A stretch of 64,000 nt of DNA, from assembly GCA_025084515.1 (NCBI GenBank), contig JAJAGP010000784.1:221609-285608 (forward strand), given 5' to 3'. Shown here one piece after another: positions 23,638 to 35,700 of this stretch. The first letter of the stretch is position 1, and each line of letters begins with the position of its first letter. Made by a program: the position numbers and the translations under genes. Origin of the DNA: Ancistrus triradiatus. Lineage: Eukaryota; Chordata; Actinopteri; Siluriformes; Loricariidae. The notes beneath the pieces are model-generated. The model searched no databases, was not told where the DNA came from, and saw only the letters and a program-made list of their open reading frames with translations.

Positions 23638-23790
23638 CTAGTCAATCATCAGTTTCTTGAGCGACTCGAGATAAGTGGGGATGAGCGAGCTCACTGTCTC
23701 CTCGTCATCCATGAGGATCTTCTCGCCTCTGCCCTCTGAGCCCACCGAGCTGGGGGACCTTACTACCCCAGCATATGGAGTGCTATAACC
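23638..23790 (-). CDS. Myosin heavy chain terminal exon, novel tailpiece
   Basis: The acceptor ctcacag is followed by 50 codons and TAG: GYSTPYAGVVRSPSSVGSEG, then RGEKILMDDEETVSSLIPTY, then LESLKKLMID. The phase is 0 and the exon is clean. Typical sarcomeric heavy chains end within about 20 residues of the last rod motif, so this Ser/Gly-rich then acidic/hydrophobic tail is unusual. A candidate poly(A) signal (AATAAA on the minus strand) lies at 23292-23297. Confidence 0.85.
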   Translation of the reverse strand, partial: GYSTPYAGVVRSPSSVGSEGRGEKILMDDEETVSSLIPTYLESLKKLMID

Positions 23791-26700
23791 CTGTGAGGAA
23801 GGAAGCAGAGTACAAATGAAATATATAGTAGACTATATTAGGAATACCTGCACAGCTACAACCATAAAAATATCTGCCATTATCTTATGGAACAATGCAG
23901 AAAATGATATATTTACTAGACATCCTTATCCAGATATAATCCCTATCCACTTATAATGGATATAATCCAATAAACTGAGGGTTAAGGGCCTTGCTCAAGG
24001 ACTCAGCAATTGCAGGATTTGAACGCCTGGGCCACAGCCGATTATCTTAACCACTATGTCCTTCTGCACTTGCGAGTCAGCTTATTAAGGTAGCATCCAT
24101 GTCAATCATCAAAATGCTGAAGAACAACGAGTAATAAATGATTTGACTATGGGATGGATGTTGGTGCCAGGAATGGTGATTTGAATTTTTTCACAGAATA
24201 ATGCAAAAACCTTAAAGAAAAAAACATCTCTAAACACACAACCTTGATGCATATGGGTTACAATGGCAGCAGAAGACCAAATCTGGTTCCACTACCATGA
24301 AATTGCAGGCATCTTGCTAAATAAATGGCCCAATGAATGGAAGCAAACAGGTATCCCTACCCAGTTTTAGAATGGTGTTGTGAATAGAGCGGCGAGTGTC
24401 ATGATCAGACTTACTGATGAATAACCCTGGAAGCTGCCTCGTTTCTTGGTCCTGAACTTGGTTAGAGCGGACTCGGCGATGTCGGCTCGTTCCTCGGCAT
24501 CGTCCAGCTCATGTACGGTCTTTCTGTACTTGGCCAGGTTTGCGTTAGCCTGCTCCTCCTGCAAGACCATGCAAGAAAATCACCAACTAGAGCTTCAAAC
24601 CAGGTTCACAAAGGGATTATATATGGGTATTGGGTATAATAGGCCCCATTTAGGAATCTCTCAGAGTTAACTCTTGGCTTTTCTTTCTCTTGTCATTCTT
24701 TTCACAGCCACACAAACAATCAAACCATTTATCGACAGCATCTCATGTAAAGAAACCGCACTGATGCTGTTCTTGGCCAAGTGTGGCTTGTACACACTAA
24801 GTGCAGCCTAACCCCTGTGACCATGCTGTGGCTTTTGGGTAATGTAGGTCACAGGCATGACACGAGCTTGCACGCTAGCTGTCTGCTGCCCTCTCTGGTC
24901 AGAGGTGGCAGTGCAGAACTGGCTTGAAAGTTGTGCTTAGAGGGAAAGCTGTGTGGTATCAGCTCAGCGATTGTGGGTAGTGTGGTTGAGTGATCAAAGG
25001 TGCTGGATTTAGGCTTCTGTCTCTCTGGAGGTATGGGTTCAAATCTCACTGCTGCAGACCCACTTTAATTCAGTTATATAAACTTTTGCTGACCAGGAGC
25101 TCATAGGCTGCCTCCGGAAGCAGCATGACTTTAGGCTGACATCACTTGTATTCAAACCCACATCTCTAAAGAGGGTAGAGCCTTCATCCAGCGACTGAGA
25201 CCACTTGGCCACGCTACCACTTTAACAGCCCTCTACTTCCACACATGAACTCCCGAAGTTGGTGTTCCCTCATAATTTGAAAATAATAATATGTAAAAAT
25301 CGTGACATTTGATGTAGCAACCATCTATTGCAAATAAACACGCTAAACACAACAGGAAGTGGGCGGTCCAGTATTATAGTAGTAGTACGATATACATTTT
25401 ACGCAGGTTACATCAACCTAACGCTTTCAATTCAGTCCGGTTTTCAGTTTAGTTCAGTTAGTCCCGGTAAGTATGGGCTCGTACCGCCTCTTCGACTTGT
25501 CTCTTGTAGGTTTTCATTTTGATCTGTAGCCGTTCCACCAGTTCCTGCATCCGCTGCTGGTTCTTCTGGTCCTCTTCAGACTGGAAGAGGAGTTCCTTGA
25601 GGCGTCGCTCGTTCTTCCGAAGCGTCTTCACTGTCTCGGCGAACTTCTTCTGCTCTGTTTCCAAGTCCAGCTCTAACTCCTTCACCTGCACAGTCAAGAC
25701 ATCACAGAGGGACGAAGCAAAGGACAGCAGTCATTCAGATTAACACTAGACAGTGAGATATGAGATTATGGATTAAAACAGAGGTTCTCAACCTTATGTT
25801 TAGGGTTTGTGTAGGTTGTGAGACCGGCTCTAAGCCACTATTGTGCAATCAAGAATTAAACCCATATGTTGTCTTAAAGTCTGCTACACTGTGGTGTTTA
25901 TGGCTGTTTTTCTGAATTACCCGGCCTTCCAGCTTCTGGATGATCTTCTTGCCTCCTTTCATGGCGAGCTGCTCGGACTCGTCTAGTCTGAGGGTCATGT
26001 CTTTGAGCTGAGCCTCCAGACCTTTCTTTACTCTCTCCAGGTGCATGCTGTGTTCCTGCTCCACCCTCAGCTCCTCAGCCACACGTGTAGTCTACATGCA
26101 AACAAGTGACAATGATTCAGTGTATGAAGGTCTTATGGATGAATATAATGATCAGATCAGGTCTAGGGTTAGGATTAAGGTTTTAAATGTAGTTTAAATC
26201 AGTGAGATTTTCCATTAACAGCATTTATGGAATTAACTCAACACTTCAGGAGTTCTTTTTTGGCAGCAAATGCCTGTTTAACGTGATCAAACATGATTTG
26301 CGTTGGGTTGAACAGCAGGTAGTGTGGCCAAGTGGTCTAAGCTGCTGGGTTATGGATGCAGCCTCTTTGGAGGTGTGGGTTCAAATCCCACTGCTTCCTC
26401 TCAGAGTTTTGCCTTTGCCACCTTCTGAAGGCAGCCTTTTCACTCCTGTAAGCTACTGTAAGCTTTTGTGGTTTCTGTACAACAGAGTTTAATCTGTTAT
26501 GGCTGAATGGAATTGGGATCTTCTTATAACATCAACCTTGCTGAACTGATCAGCGCACAGACTAAGATGTAGACTGGCAGCGGAAGGACTCCAACCCATG
26601 CCTCCAGAGAGACTGGAGCCTAAATCCAGCACCTTAGACCACTCGGCTACGCTACCTGTGCAAAGTGCAAGATTAATGGCCTGTCTAGGCCCCGGTTTTC

Positions 26701-29700
26701 ACTTTCCAAATCCAATTCCTGTATCCCATGTAATATATAAATCAACTCCTAAGACTGGACCGCCCACTTCCTGTTTTGTTACTTTTTTTATTTGTAATAG
26801 ATGATTGATAAAACAAATTTTGTTTCACATAAACTCTATAAACACCTTCAAACTATGAAGAAACATCAACTTCAAATTCATTTTTAAAGGAAACAGATAG
26901 TGTGGCTGAGTGGTCTAAGGCACTGAGGTAAAGCACCTGGTTCTTTGGGGGTGTGAATCCCACTGCTGCTAGACAGGAGGTTTCAGCCTAGAAGCTGTCA
27001 GTTATTGACCTGCACTCATAGCTCACACCATTCCAGAACAAATTCAAATTGTACATAGTGTGGCCTAATGTGCTGGATTTGGACTCCAGTCTGTCTGGAG
27101 GCATGGGTTCTAATACCACCAAGTTATATTTCAGCCTGTTTGTTGATCAGCTGATCAATCTGGCAGTGATAGCTGGGGCCAATTCCATTCAGAAGATGGC
27201 TCCATGCAGCGGTGGGATTTGAACCCACACCCTGAGATGGGTGAATTAATCAACCACTGTTCAAAGTTCTGAACATTTACACTTCCTAGTAATTCAAAGA
27301 CAATGTAATGTAAAGATTACGTAGACATTGCAACATTTGATGTAGCAACCATCGTTTCCAATTAAAAACTGTAAACAACACAGCAGGATCCTCCTCTCAA
27401 ATCAACTGTTAAAACCTAAAACCTCCAGTCTCTGGAAGCGTGGGATCAAATTGCACCGCTGCCAGACTGTGTTTTAGCCTGTTGATTGATGAACTCATCA
27501 ATCTGCTTGTAATAAGCAGATCCCAGTTTCATTCACTTGAAGAAAAAAGATACTTTATTGAAACAGCCAAAAACAGCAGTTCTGTTAGCCGAAATGCTAA
27601 ATGCCCAAATTTAACACCGAGTGACAGCTATAATTAATATATATATATATTACTGTATTTACAATACTTTTAGGATTATTAAATAACATTTGAGTCCTGT
27701 TCGCTAACAGTTTCAAATTTACATCGTACCTCACATGCTGCTTTCTTGATCTTATCGTTGGAAGACCTCAGTTCGTTCTGCAGCTCCTCGTGCTCCTGCG
27801 TGACCTGCTGGAGATCCATCTCCAGCTTTCGCTTCCCACTGCAGACTGACTGCAACTGCAAGGACAAATAAATGGTGTCGACCTTAAGTGTCAGTAAAGA
27901 AGAGGTTAAACAATCTGCTGATTTTCAAATCAGTCTTTAACTCTCAGTTGGGACTGTGGTAGCCTAGCGGTTAAGGTACTTGACTATAGACCAAAAAGTC
28001 CAGGGTTCAAATCCCATCTCTGCCAAGCTGCCACTGTTTGGTCCTTGAGCAAGGCCCTTAACCCACAATTCTTTGGATTGTAAGATTGTATCAATTGTAA
28101 GTTGCTCTGGATAAGGGCGTCTGCTAAATGCTGTAAATGTCTATAAACATTTCTGTATGGATTAGGGTACTGGACTATGAACCAGAGGGTCCAGGGTTCA
28201 AATCCCACCTCTGCCAAGTTGCCACTGTTGGGTCCTTGAGCAAGACCTTTAACCTTTAAGACTGTATCACTTGTAAGTCGCTCTGGATAAGGGCGTCTCC
28301 TCAGTGACATAAATGTAAATGTAGATTGCATGTTGGCCAACTGATCAAGCTGTCAGTCATGAGCAGATCTCAATTCCAGTAGAAATAGAGCAGAGAAATA
28401 ATCGGTACCATTGAGGATTCTGAACAGCAAAGGTTGAATGACTTATTTGAGGTTGAAACAACCTACAGTACTTAGATGAGCAAGAATGGCTGGCTCTAGA
28501 AGTGGCAAAAGCTCAAGGTGGAAGCAGTGGGATTCAAACCCACATCCCCAGAGAGACTTGAGCCTTAATCCAGCAGCTCAGACCGCTGGGCCACACTACC
28601 TACTGGACATGAAAATTCAACCTTTAGATTTGGGATTCAAACCTGTTGCCAGTCAAAATATTATGCAATACTGTATGAAAGCAACCAATAATCTCGCTTC
28701 CTGCTGCAGGATGCTGCAGCTATGCTAGGTCCTTGAGTTCACCAACAGAGTAAATGTTTTGCTTTTAATTTTCACTTTCAATCCATTACTCATTAAATTA
28801 CGCAAGATTTTTCAACACTTTTTTATAAAACAAGCTTCGTGTTAGTGATTTTGCCCAATTGTAGGCTAATGCAAGGTGTTTGTTGAACATATCCCCATCA
28901 TAAATCAGGGAGCCCCTGTACAATACAACTCCATTAATGCATATAATGCCTTGTACAGTGTGGATTTTCTGGGAGTCTGGAACTGATTCATTCAATTTAC
29001 ATTATTCCTTATGGAAAAGTTTGCTGGGTACACGTTTCCGAATTAACGACGAGAACCGAGGTACCACTATTTATGGCACGAAAGCATGATTAAATGACTT
29101 TCCGGATGTAGTATGAAATATTTAACATGGTTTTTTCAGAATTGCACCTGGTTGTTGAGGTCATTGTATTTTTCTGTTGTCTCTTGCAGCTCGGTCTCCA
29201 GGGATTTGCGCGCCCTCTCGGCTGCTTCGAGCCCGGTGCGACTCTCCTCTCCCTCGGTGACCAGCAGAGCGCAGCGACGTTCCAGCAGAGCGTGTTCCTC
29301 CCTTATCTCTTCCTGTACCCTGGCCTCCTCTTCCAACTGGACCTGCAGATCCTGCATGAAACAGCGGTCAAAACAGAATATCGTCAATGAAGCTGATGTG
29401 AGCGGTAAAGATGGCTACTGGTTTTAAAATTGGCAACGCCACAACCATGGTAGCGTGGCTGAGCGGTCTAAGGCACTAGAGTTAGGCTCCAGTCTCTCGG
29501 GAGCTGTGGATTCAAATCCCACCGCTGCCAGTCAACCATTTTGCAAACGCTTTCATGCAATTCCAAAGAAGATGAGAGGATTACAAGACTGGCCCAAAAG
29601 CCCAACTTGAGTAAGCGCAGCATGAGTAAAATAGCACACATTAAGTTCTCTTGTAAAGCAGGATTTTAAAGATTTAATTTAACCTTTATCTGCTGTTGCA

Positions 29701-32700
29701 TCTTTTTGACTGTCTTGACTAGCTCGGCATTGTTCTTGTTCAGCAGGTCCACCTGTAACTCCAGTTCACTGAGCTCACTCTCCATTTTCTTCTTCAGGCG
29801 AGCTCCCTCGGTTCGACCCTTAACCTCCACATCCAAACTGGCCTGCAGTGACTCCAGCGCCCGCTGGTGGCTCTTCCTAAAGATAGGATTTGCCTCAGGT
29901 TTGAATACAGGTATATTTGTGAATAGCAAGGAGGAAAATGACGAACAGAATAATAAGCAGATGATAGAGAAGTAGTTACCTGGCAGCCTCCATTTCTTCC
30001 TCCTTCTCCTGCAGCCTGCGCTCTAGATCTGTTTTGACCTGAGAAAGCTCCAGCTGCAGACGCAGCACCTTAGTCTCCTCAGCCTACAAGATCGAGAACA
30101 AATCTTTCATCTTATTATCGTTTGCTGCCATGTTAGTTAATGAGATTAACAAATTTAGGCTGCTGATTAACGTTCACGAGTTCTACAAGCCGAAATGACG
30201 TACACTACAGAGTAGAGATACAGTGGGGCAAAAAAGTATTTAGTCAGCCACTGATTGTGCAAGTTCTCCTACTTAGAAAGATGAGAGAGGTCTGTAATTT
30301 TCATCACAGATACACTTCAACTATGTGAGACAAAATGAGAAACAAAAATCCAGGAAATCACATTGTAGGATTTTTAAAGAATTTAATTGTAAATTATGGT
30401 GGAAAATAAGTATTTGATCAATAACATAAGTTCAGCTCAATACTTTGTAACATAACCTTTGTTGGCAAAGACAGAGGTCAAACCCATTCCTCCATGCAGA
30501 TCTCCTCTAGAGCAGTGATGTTTTGGGGCTGTCGCTGGGCAACACGGACGTTCAACTCCCTACACACATTTTCTATGGGGTTGAGGTCTCGAGACTGGCT
30601 AGGCCGCTCCAGGACCTTGAAATGCTTTTTACGGAGCCACTCCTTCGTTGCCCGAGAGGTGTGTTTGGGATCATTGTCATGCTGGAAGACCCAGCCACGT
30701 TCCATCTTCAATGCTCTCACTGATGGAAGGAGGTTTGCTTAAAAAACCTCCTTCTCACGATACCTGGCCGAGTTCATTCTTTCCTTTAACACGGATCAAT
30801 CGTCCTGTCCCCTTTGCAGAAAAGCAGCCCCAAAACTGGATGTTTCCAACCCCATGTTTGAGCTGTGGACAGGTGTATTTTATACAGATAACTAGGTTCA
30901 AAACTGGTTCCATTAATACAGGTAACGAGTGGAGGGACAGAAAAGCTTCTTATAGAAGAAGTTACAGGTCTGTGAGAGCCAGAAGTCTTGCTTGTTTGTG
31001 GGTGACCAAATACTTATTTCCACCATGATTTACAATTAAAAATTAAATTAAATTCTTAAAAAATACTACATTGTGATTTCCTAGTTGGATTTTTGTTTCT
31101 CATTTTGTCTCACATAGTTGAAGTTGCAACCTGTGATGAAAATCACAGACCTCTCTCTCATCTTTCTAAGTAGGAGAAACTTGCACACAATCAGTGGACC
31201 GATAAATACTTTTTTGCCCCACTGTATCTACACAATCAACCCACTGTAGATCTGATGTTAGTAAAAAGGGGCTGAATTTAGGAAAAGCTGTTTGGACACA
31301 AAATGACATGCTTGCAGAGAATGGGATGGAAGTCAAGCGTATTAGACCCACTGAAACAAACAAAAAACAGAAACTAGAACCTAATCCAGTGTTTTAGGAC
31401 CGCTCAGCCACTAACACTACCGTGTGAAAAACTGTGTCACAACAGCACTCTGGCCAAGCAGTCTAAGGCGCTGGCTTAAAGCTCCAGGCTCTTCAGCAGA
31501 GTGGGTTTGGAATCCCAACTGCTTCCAGCATAAACTTCTGGCCTTTGAGGCCCTGTGATTGTAAGAACACTGATAAACGAAGGGCTGATTCATGGTCCTT
31601 CAACTGTTTTCTGATTGAACCCATGGCCTCCAGAGAGTGACATCTTAGGACCGCTCAGCCACTCTACCAATACACAGATGTGAAACCCGTATTCAAACAC
31701 TGAACGGTAGTGTGGCTGACCAATCTAAGGTGCTGAGTTCAAGCTCCAGTCTCTGGCAGGTTTGAATCCCACTGCTGCCTGTCCAAACTTCTGCCTTTTT
31801 CACTTTGGAGCTAGGCTTCTTGTTTCTTCAGGGTCCTCGACCATTTCAATGATTCTCAGCTCTACTTGTAGGCATCTGAGTCAGTATAATATAATTAGTA
31901 TGTATACTAATCAGTATGTATCAACCACCACCTGGTAGCGTGGCTGAGCAGTCCAAGGGGGTGCTCCAGTCTCTCTGGGATGTGGGGTTCAAGTCCCATC
32001 GCTGCCAGTACATTTCAGTCGGTGTTTTGGCCAACTGATCAACGCTGTCCAGTCCCAATGTGCATCCCAATTCAAGTCAGTTACAGAAGAAGCTGCTGGA
32101 TTTTAATCTCTCTGAAGGCATGGGCTCAAATCCCATTGCTGCCAGTCTACACTACAGCCTATGTCGACCAACTGTAACTTTGATCAACCCTAGCACTGAT
32201 TACTTTCCTCTGCTCACCTCCAGCGCTGCCTCAGGGGACTCTTCCAGTGAAGCGCCTGCAGTTCTTCCCTTTCCATCTCGATCTTCTTTTTCATTTTCTG
32301 GAGCTCATGGACGCTCTTTCCTCCGTCCGACAGCTGATCAGTGAGATCAGCAACTTCCTCTTGAAAGTGAAACCATTTTTGCGTTACACAGTTGGCCACT
32401 GGGTGGACATTACAGGTAAGGTATGGTGTAGGGTGTACAGGTGAAAGCTGATCCACCACAACTTGTTACACATTTCGGAATCTATGTATATTTTTCAAAT
32501 TAGCACCAATTTCAACTAATAGACCAGGATAAGGAATTATGGTTGATGCTAGGAGGTCTTAATCCCTCATAAACTAGCTTAGTCACATGGTAATTAGTCT
32601 TTACTAAATCACGTTTGCTTGATTTTTGGGTCGTAGCTGTCAGGCATCTTTTAAAAGCAAAAGCCACTTTTTCTGTACGTTTGACCGTACCTATAAAAGT

Positions 32701-35700
32701 CTGGGTCGCAGGGTCAGGGTGCAGACAAAAGGCATATGGACACCATCTGAATAAACTTTACAAGCCCAGTCTGAAGTTTGAAGCCAGATCTTCAGAAGTG
32801 TGGTTTCCAGCATCTGGCTTTTATTTTTGGAGCCACAGGAGTCTTGAAGTTCCAGTTTTTACCTGGTTTATGAGTGATCACGGGGCAATCCAAGCCTATC
32901 CCCAACCTTCACGATGCAAAGCCCAGCCCAGGATTTGAACGCAGGTCCTCAAAGAAACTACTTTTATCAGCAGAACTCCTACCCAAGCCATAGAAGCTTT
33001 TTTCACTGACTGAATCTTAAAATGATCTAATACGTGGGCAAATACGGCTCCACAGTGCATCAAAAAACCCACTGAATTGCAGGTTAGGCTCACTGGAAAG
33101 CCATGGTAGTGTGGCTGAGCGGTCTAAGGTGCTGGGTTAAGGCTCCAGTCTCTTTGGGGGTGTGGGTTCGAATCTCACTGCTGCCAGCTAGAACGTTCGC
33201 CACTTTTGGAGGCAGCCTTTTTGCTTATGTCATTACCAACCTGAAAACTAGAATTTGCCAACCTACCGTTTGGGCTAACAGACTTGCTGCTTTCAAAATT
33301 GTATACTATCTAGGCTAAATTGCAAAATACTTACTCAAAACTCACACATGGTGTATCTATATATTATTATAGATTATTAAATAGTATATTATTTAACTAG
33401 GCTTACTAGTATACTAAATAGTTTGCCTGGTTAGGCTCCAGGCGCACCCCGGCAATCTTGACTAGGATAAATTGGGGTAAAACTGGACTTGCAATCCCCC
33501 ACGTGTACCCATTTTGCTACAATGGATGCTACCTTGGAGGGCCTTGTTTCTCTCTGCGTAGAGCCTCGTTCTGTTCTAAGGACTCTCGTACATGGTTTTG
33601 AGCTTTTTTTTTTTTTTTGAAGAGACTCGGCTGTGTGATGCTTGCTCTCTTTCTGACAGGGCCTTCACTTCGGCCAGCAGCTCCTCGCATTTCTGCCTCC
33701 AGTCTCCCAGCTGCTTGTACAGCATGCGCTGCTTTTTATCCAGCACTGCCGCTGGCGTTGTTGGGCCTGTCATGAAAACCAAAACATGAAGTTCCAAAGA
33801 CATATAGTGGACACAAAGACATAGAGGTAGGAATGAAATAGCAGATGTTTCTTAAGGCAGATTGCATTTGTCTTGGTCCAAAGGCATTAGGATTTAAACC
33901 CCAACTCTACCAAGCTGCTAAATGTTGAGTCCTTTACAAGACCCTTATCTCACAAGTGCATGAATTTTAAAAATTGCTACCAGTTGCACGGTTACTAAAT
34001 GTATTTTGCCACCTTCTTTACCTTCTCCAGGTCCAAACAGAGACCTCTACTTCAGCCTGCAGCTCTGCTTTGGTCTTTTCCAGGCTGGAGCACTGGCCTG
34101 AGTGGCCTCCACTGCTTCCTCAGCCTCCTGCAGCCGAGCTGAAAGCTTTTTCCTGCCAAACAACCAGCAGCAAAACATCACTACCAAGGGACGTCCCACT
34201 GTGTCAGCTCATTTCGTGGGATTTAGAGCTCTGATGGTAGCATGGTCCGAGCGGTCTAAGGCGCTGGATTTAGGCTCCATTCTCTCTGGAGGCGTGGGTT
34301 CAAATCCCACTGCTACCACTAAACATTTTAAGCTGTAGGTTTTTAAGTGAATCCCAAATCCATTCAAGTTGAATAAGAACAACGCATGTAGGTGGCATTG
34401 ATGAGCAATCAAAGATGCTAGATTTAGTTGCCAGGCTCTCTTAGAGGTGTGGGTTCGAATCCTACCTCTGCCAGATTACATTTTAGCCTGTGTTGACTAA
34501 CGGATCAAGTCTTCTTGTTGATGTAATTGAACCCAATTCCATTCAGTTGATACGTTGAAACGCTGCAGGTTTTCGCTTGTTTTTCTACACCACAAACACA
34601 CCAAACCCATTTCAGACAGCACCAAGAGCTTGCACTTGTTGGTTACCTGAAAAAAATTGAACATTTGCTGAAGTCCTGTTATATGTTAAGGAAAGTCTTG
34701 TTCTAGCAATTGAACTAGTAATAGTTCTAGTCCTAGTAGTAACAGAATAGAAATCTTGCAATGCTGCAATGTTTTCTGACCAAGGGTCATGGCGTCCATT
34801 CCTGGAAAAAACATCAACAGCTCCCCACAACCCTGAGCTGGATTAAGAGGAATGAATGCGTGCAGAAAAAAGACGTCTCATACTTTGCCTCCTCCATTTC
34901 ATCGCCATGCTGGATGGCTTCGGCCTCGTGGCGGCTCCTCCAGTGCGTGACGTCACTGTTGAGCTTGGAGACAAGGCGCTGGAGCTCCAGTTTGCTCTCC
35001 TGCTCCTCCTCCAGCTGCTCCTTTGAGCGACTCGCACTCCTGCCGCGCTGCCGTCAGACTGCTGCCCAGAGCCGCTTTGCTCTGCAAAAGTTTACACCAC
35101 GTTACAGATGAGCCAGTGCTATGGATGTCTGACACGTTTTACAGATGAGCCAGTGCTGTCTGACTTGTTAACGAGTCATGACAATGAGCAGACGTATGGT
35201 ATATGTCATATGTTAAGTTTAATTTAGAACATCAATAAGGCGAGTCCATTGGGCCAGAGGTACAATGGACTGGGGATAAACACCAGGACCAATTAAAATA
35301 ATCTGGATGTTGTCAAGTGGTTGATTTGTATATTTATGTTAATATAATTAGTCCATCCAAGTCCCAGTGTGACACACCTTGACCTCCTCCTCGTACTGCT
35401 TCTTGATCTCCTCATGCTGGCCCGTCAGCAGGCTTTTCAAGCGGCTTGTTCTGGCCGAGTTTGCTTCTCCATCCCTTCCATCTGCCTGCCTCAGCCATTA
35501 TTCTCAGCTGCAGAGTGGGCAGGGCAAAGAGCTTCTCTTAGTGACTCACATTTGACGAAAATTATGGACTGACAGCAGCAACAAATGCACAACATGACAA
35601 CATGTCAATACAGGCACGCACTGTTTAAACCTTTGCTTTAAACCACCAAGGTGTTAAGAATTACAATAGGAATAAAAATCTGTCTTAAAATACATCTTGT

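Noticed and set aside
29113..29427. Plus-strand open frames of 87-104 codons
   Set aside because: Shadows of the minus-strand myosin exon at 29148-29351, which has homology and splice sites.
32615..32938. 107-codon plus-strand open frame
   Set aside because: Intronic, no homology recognised, no supporting signals.
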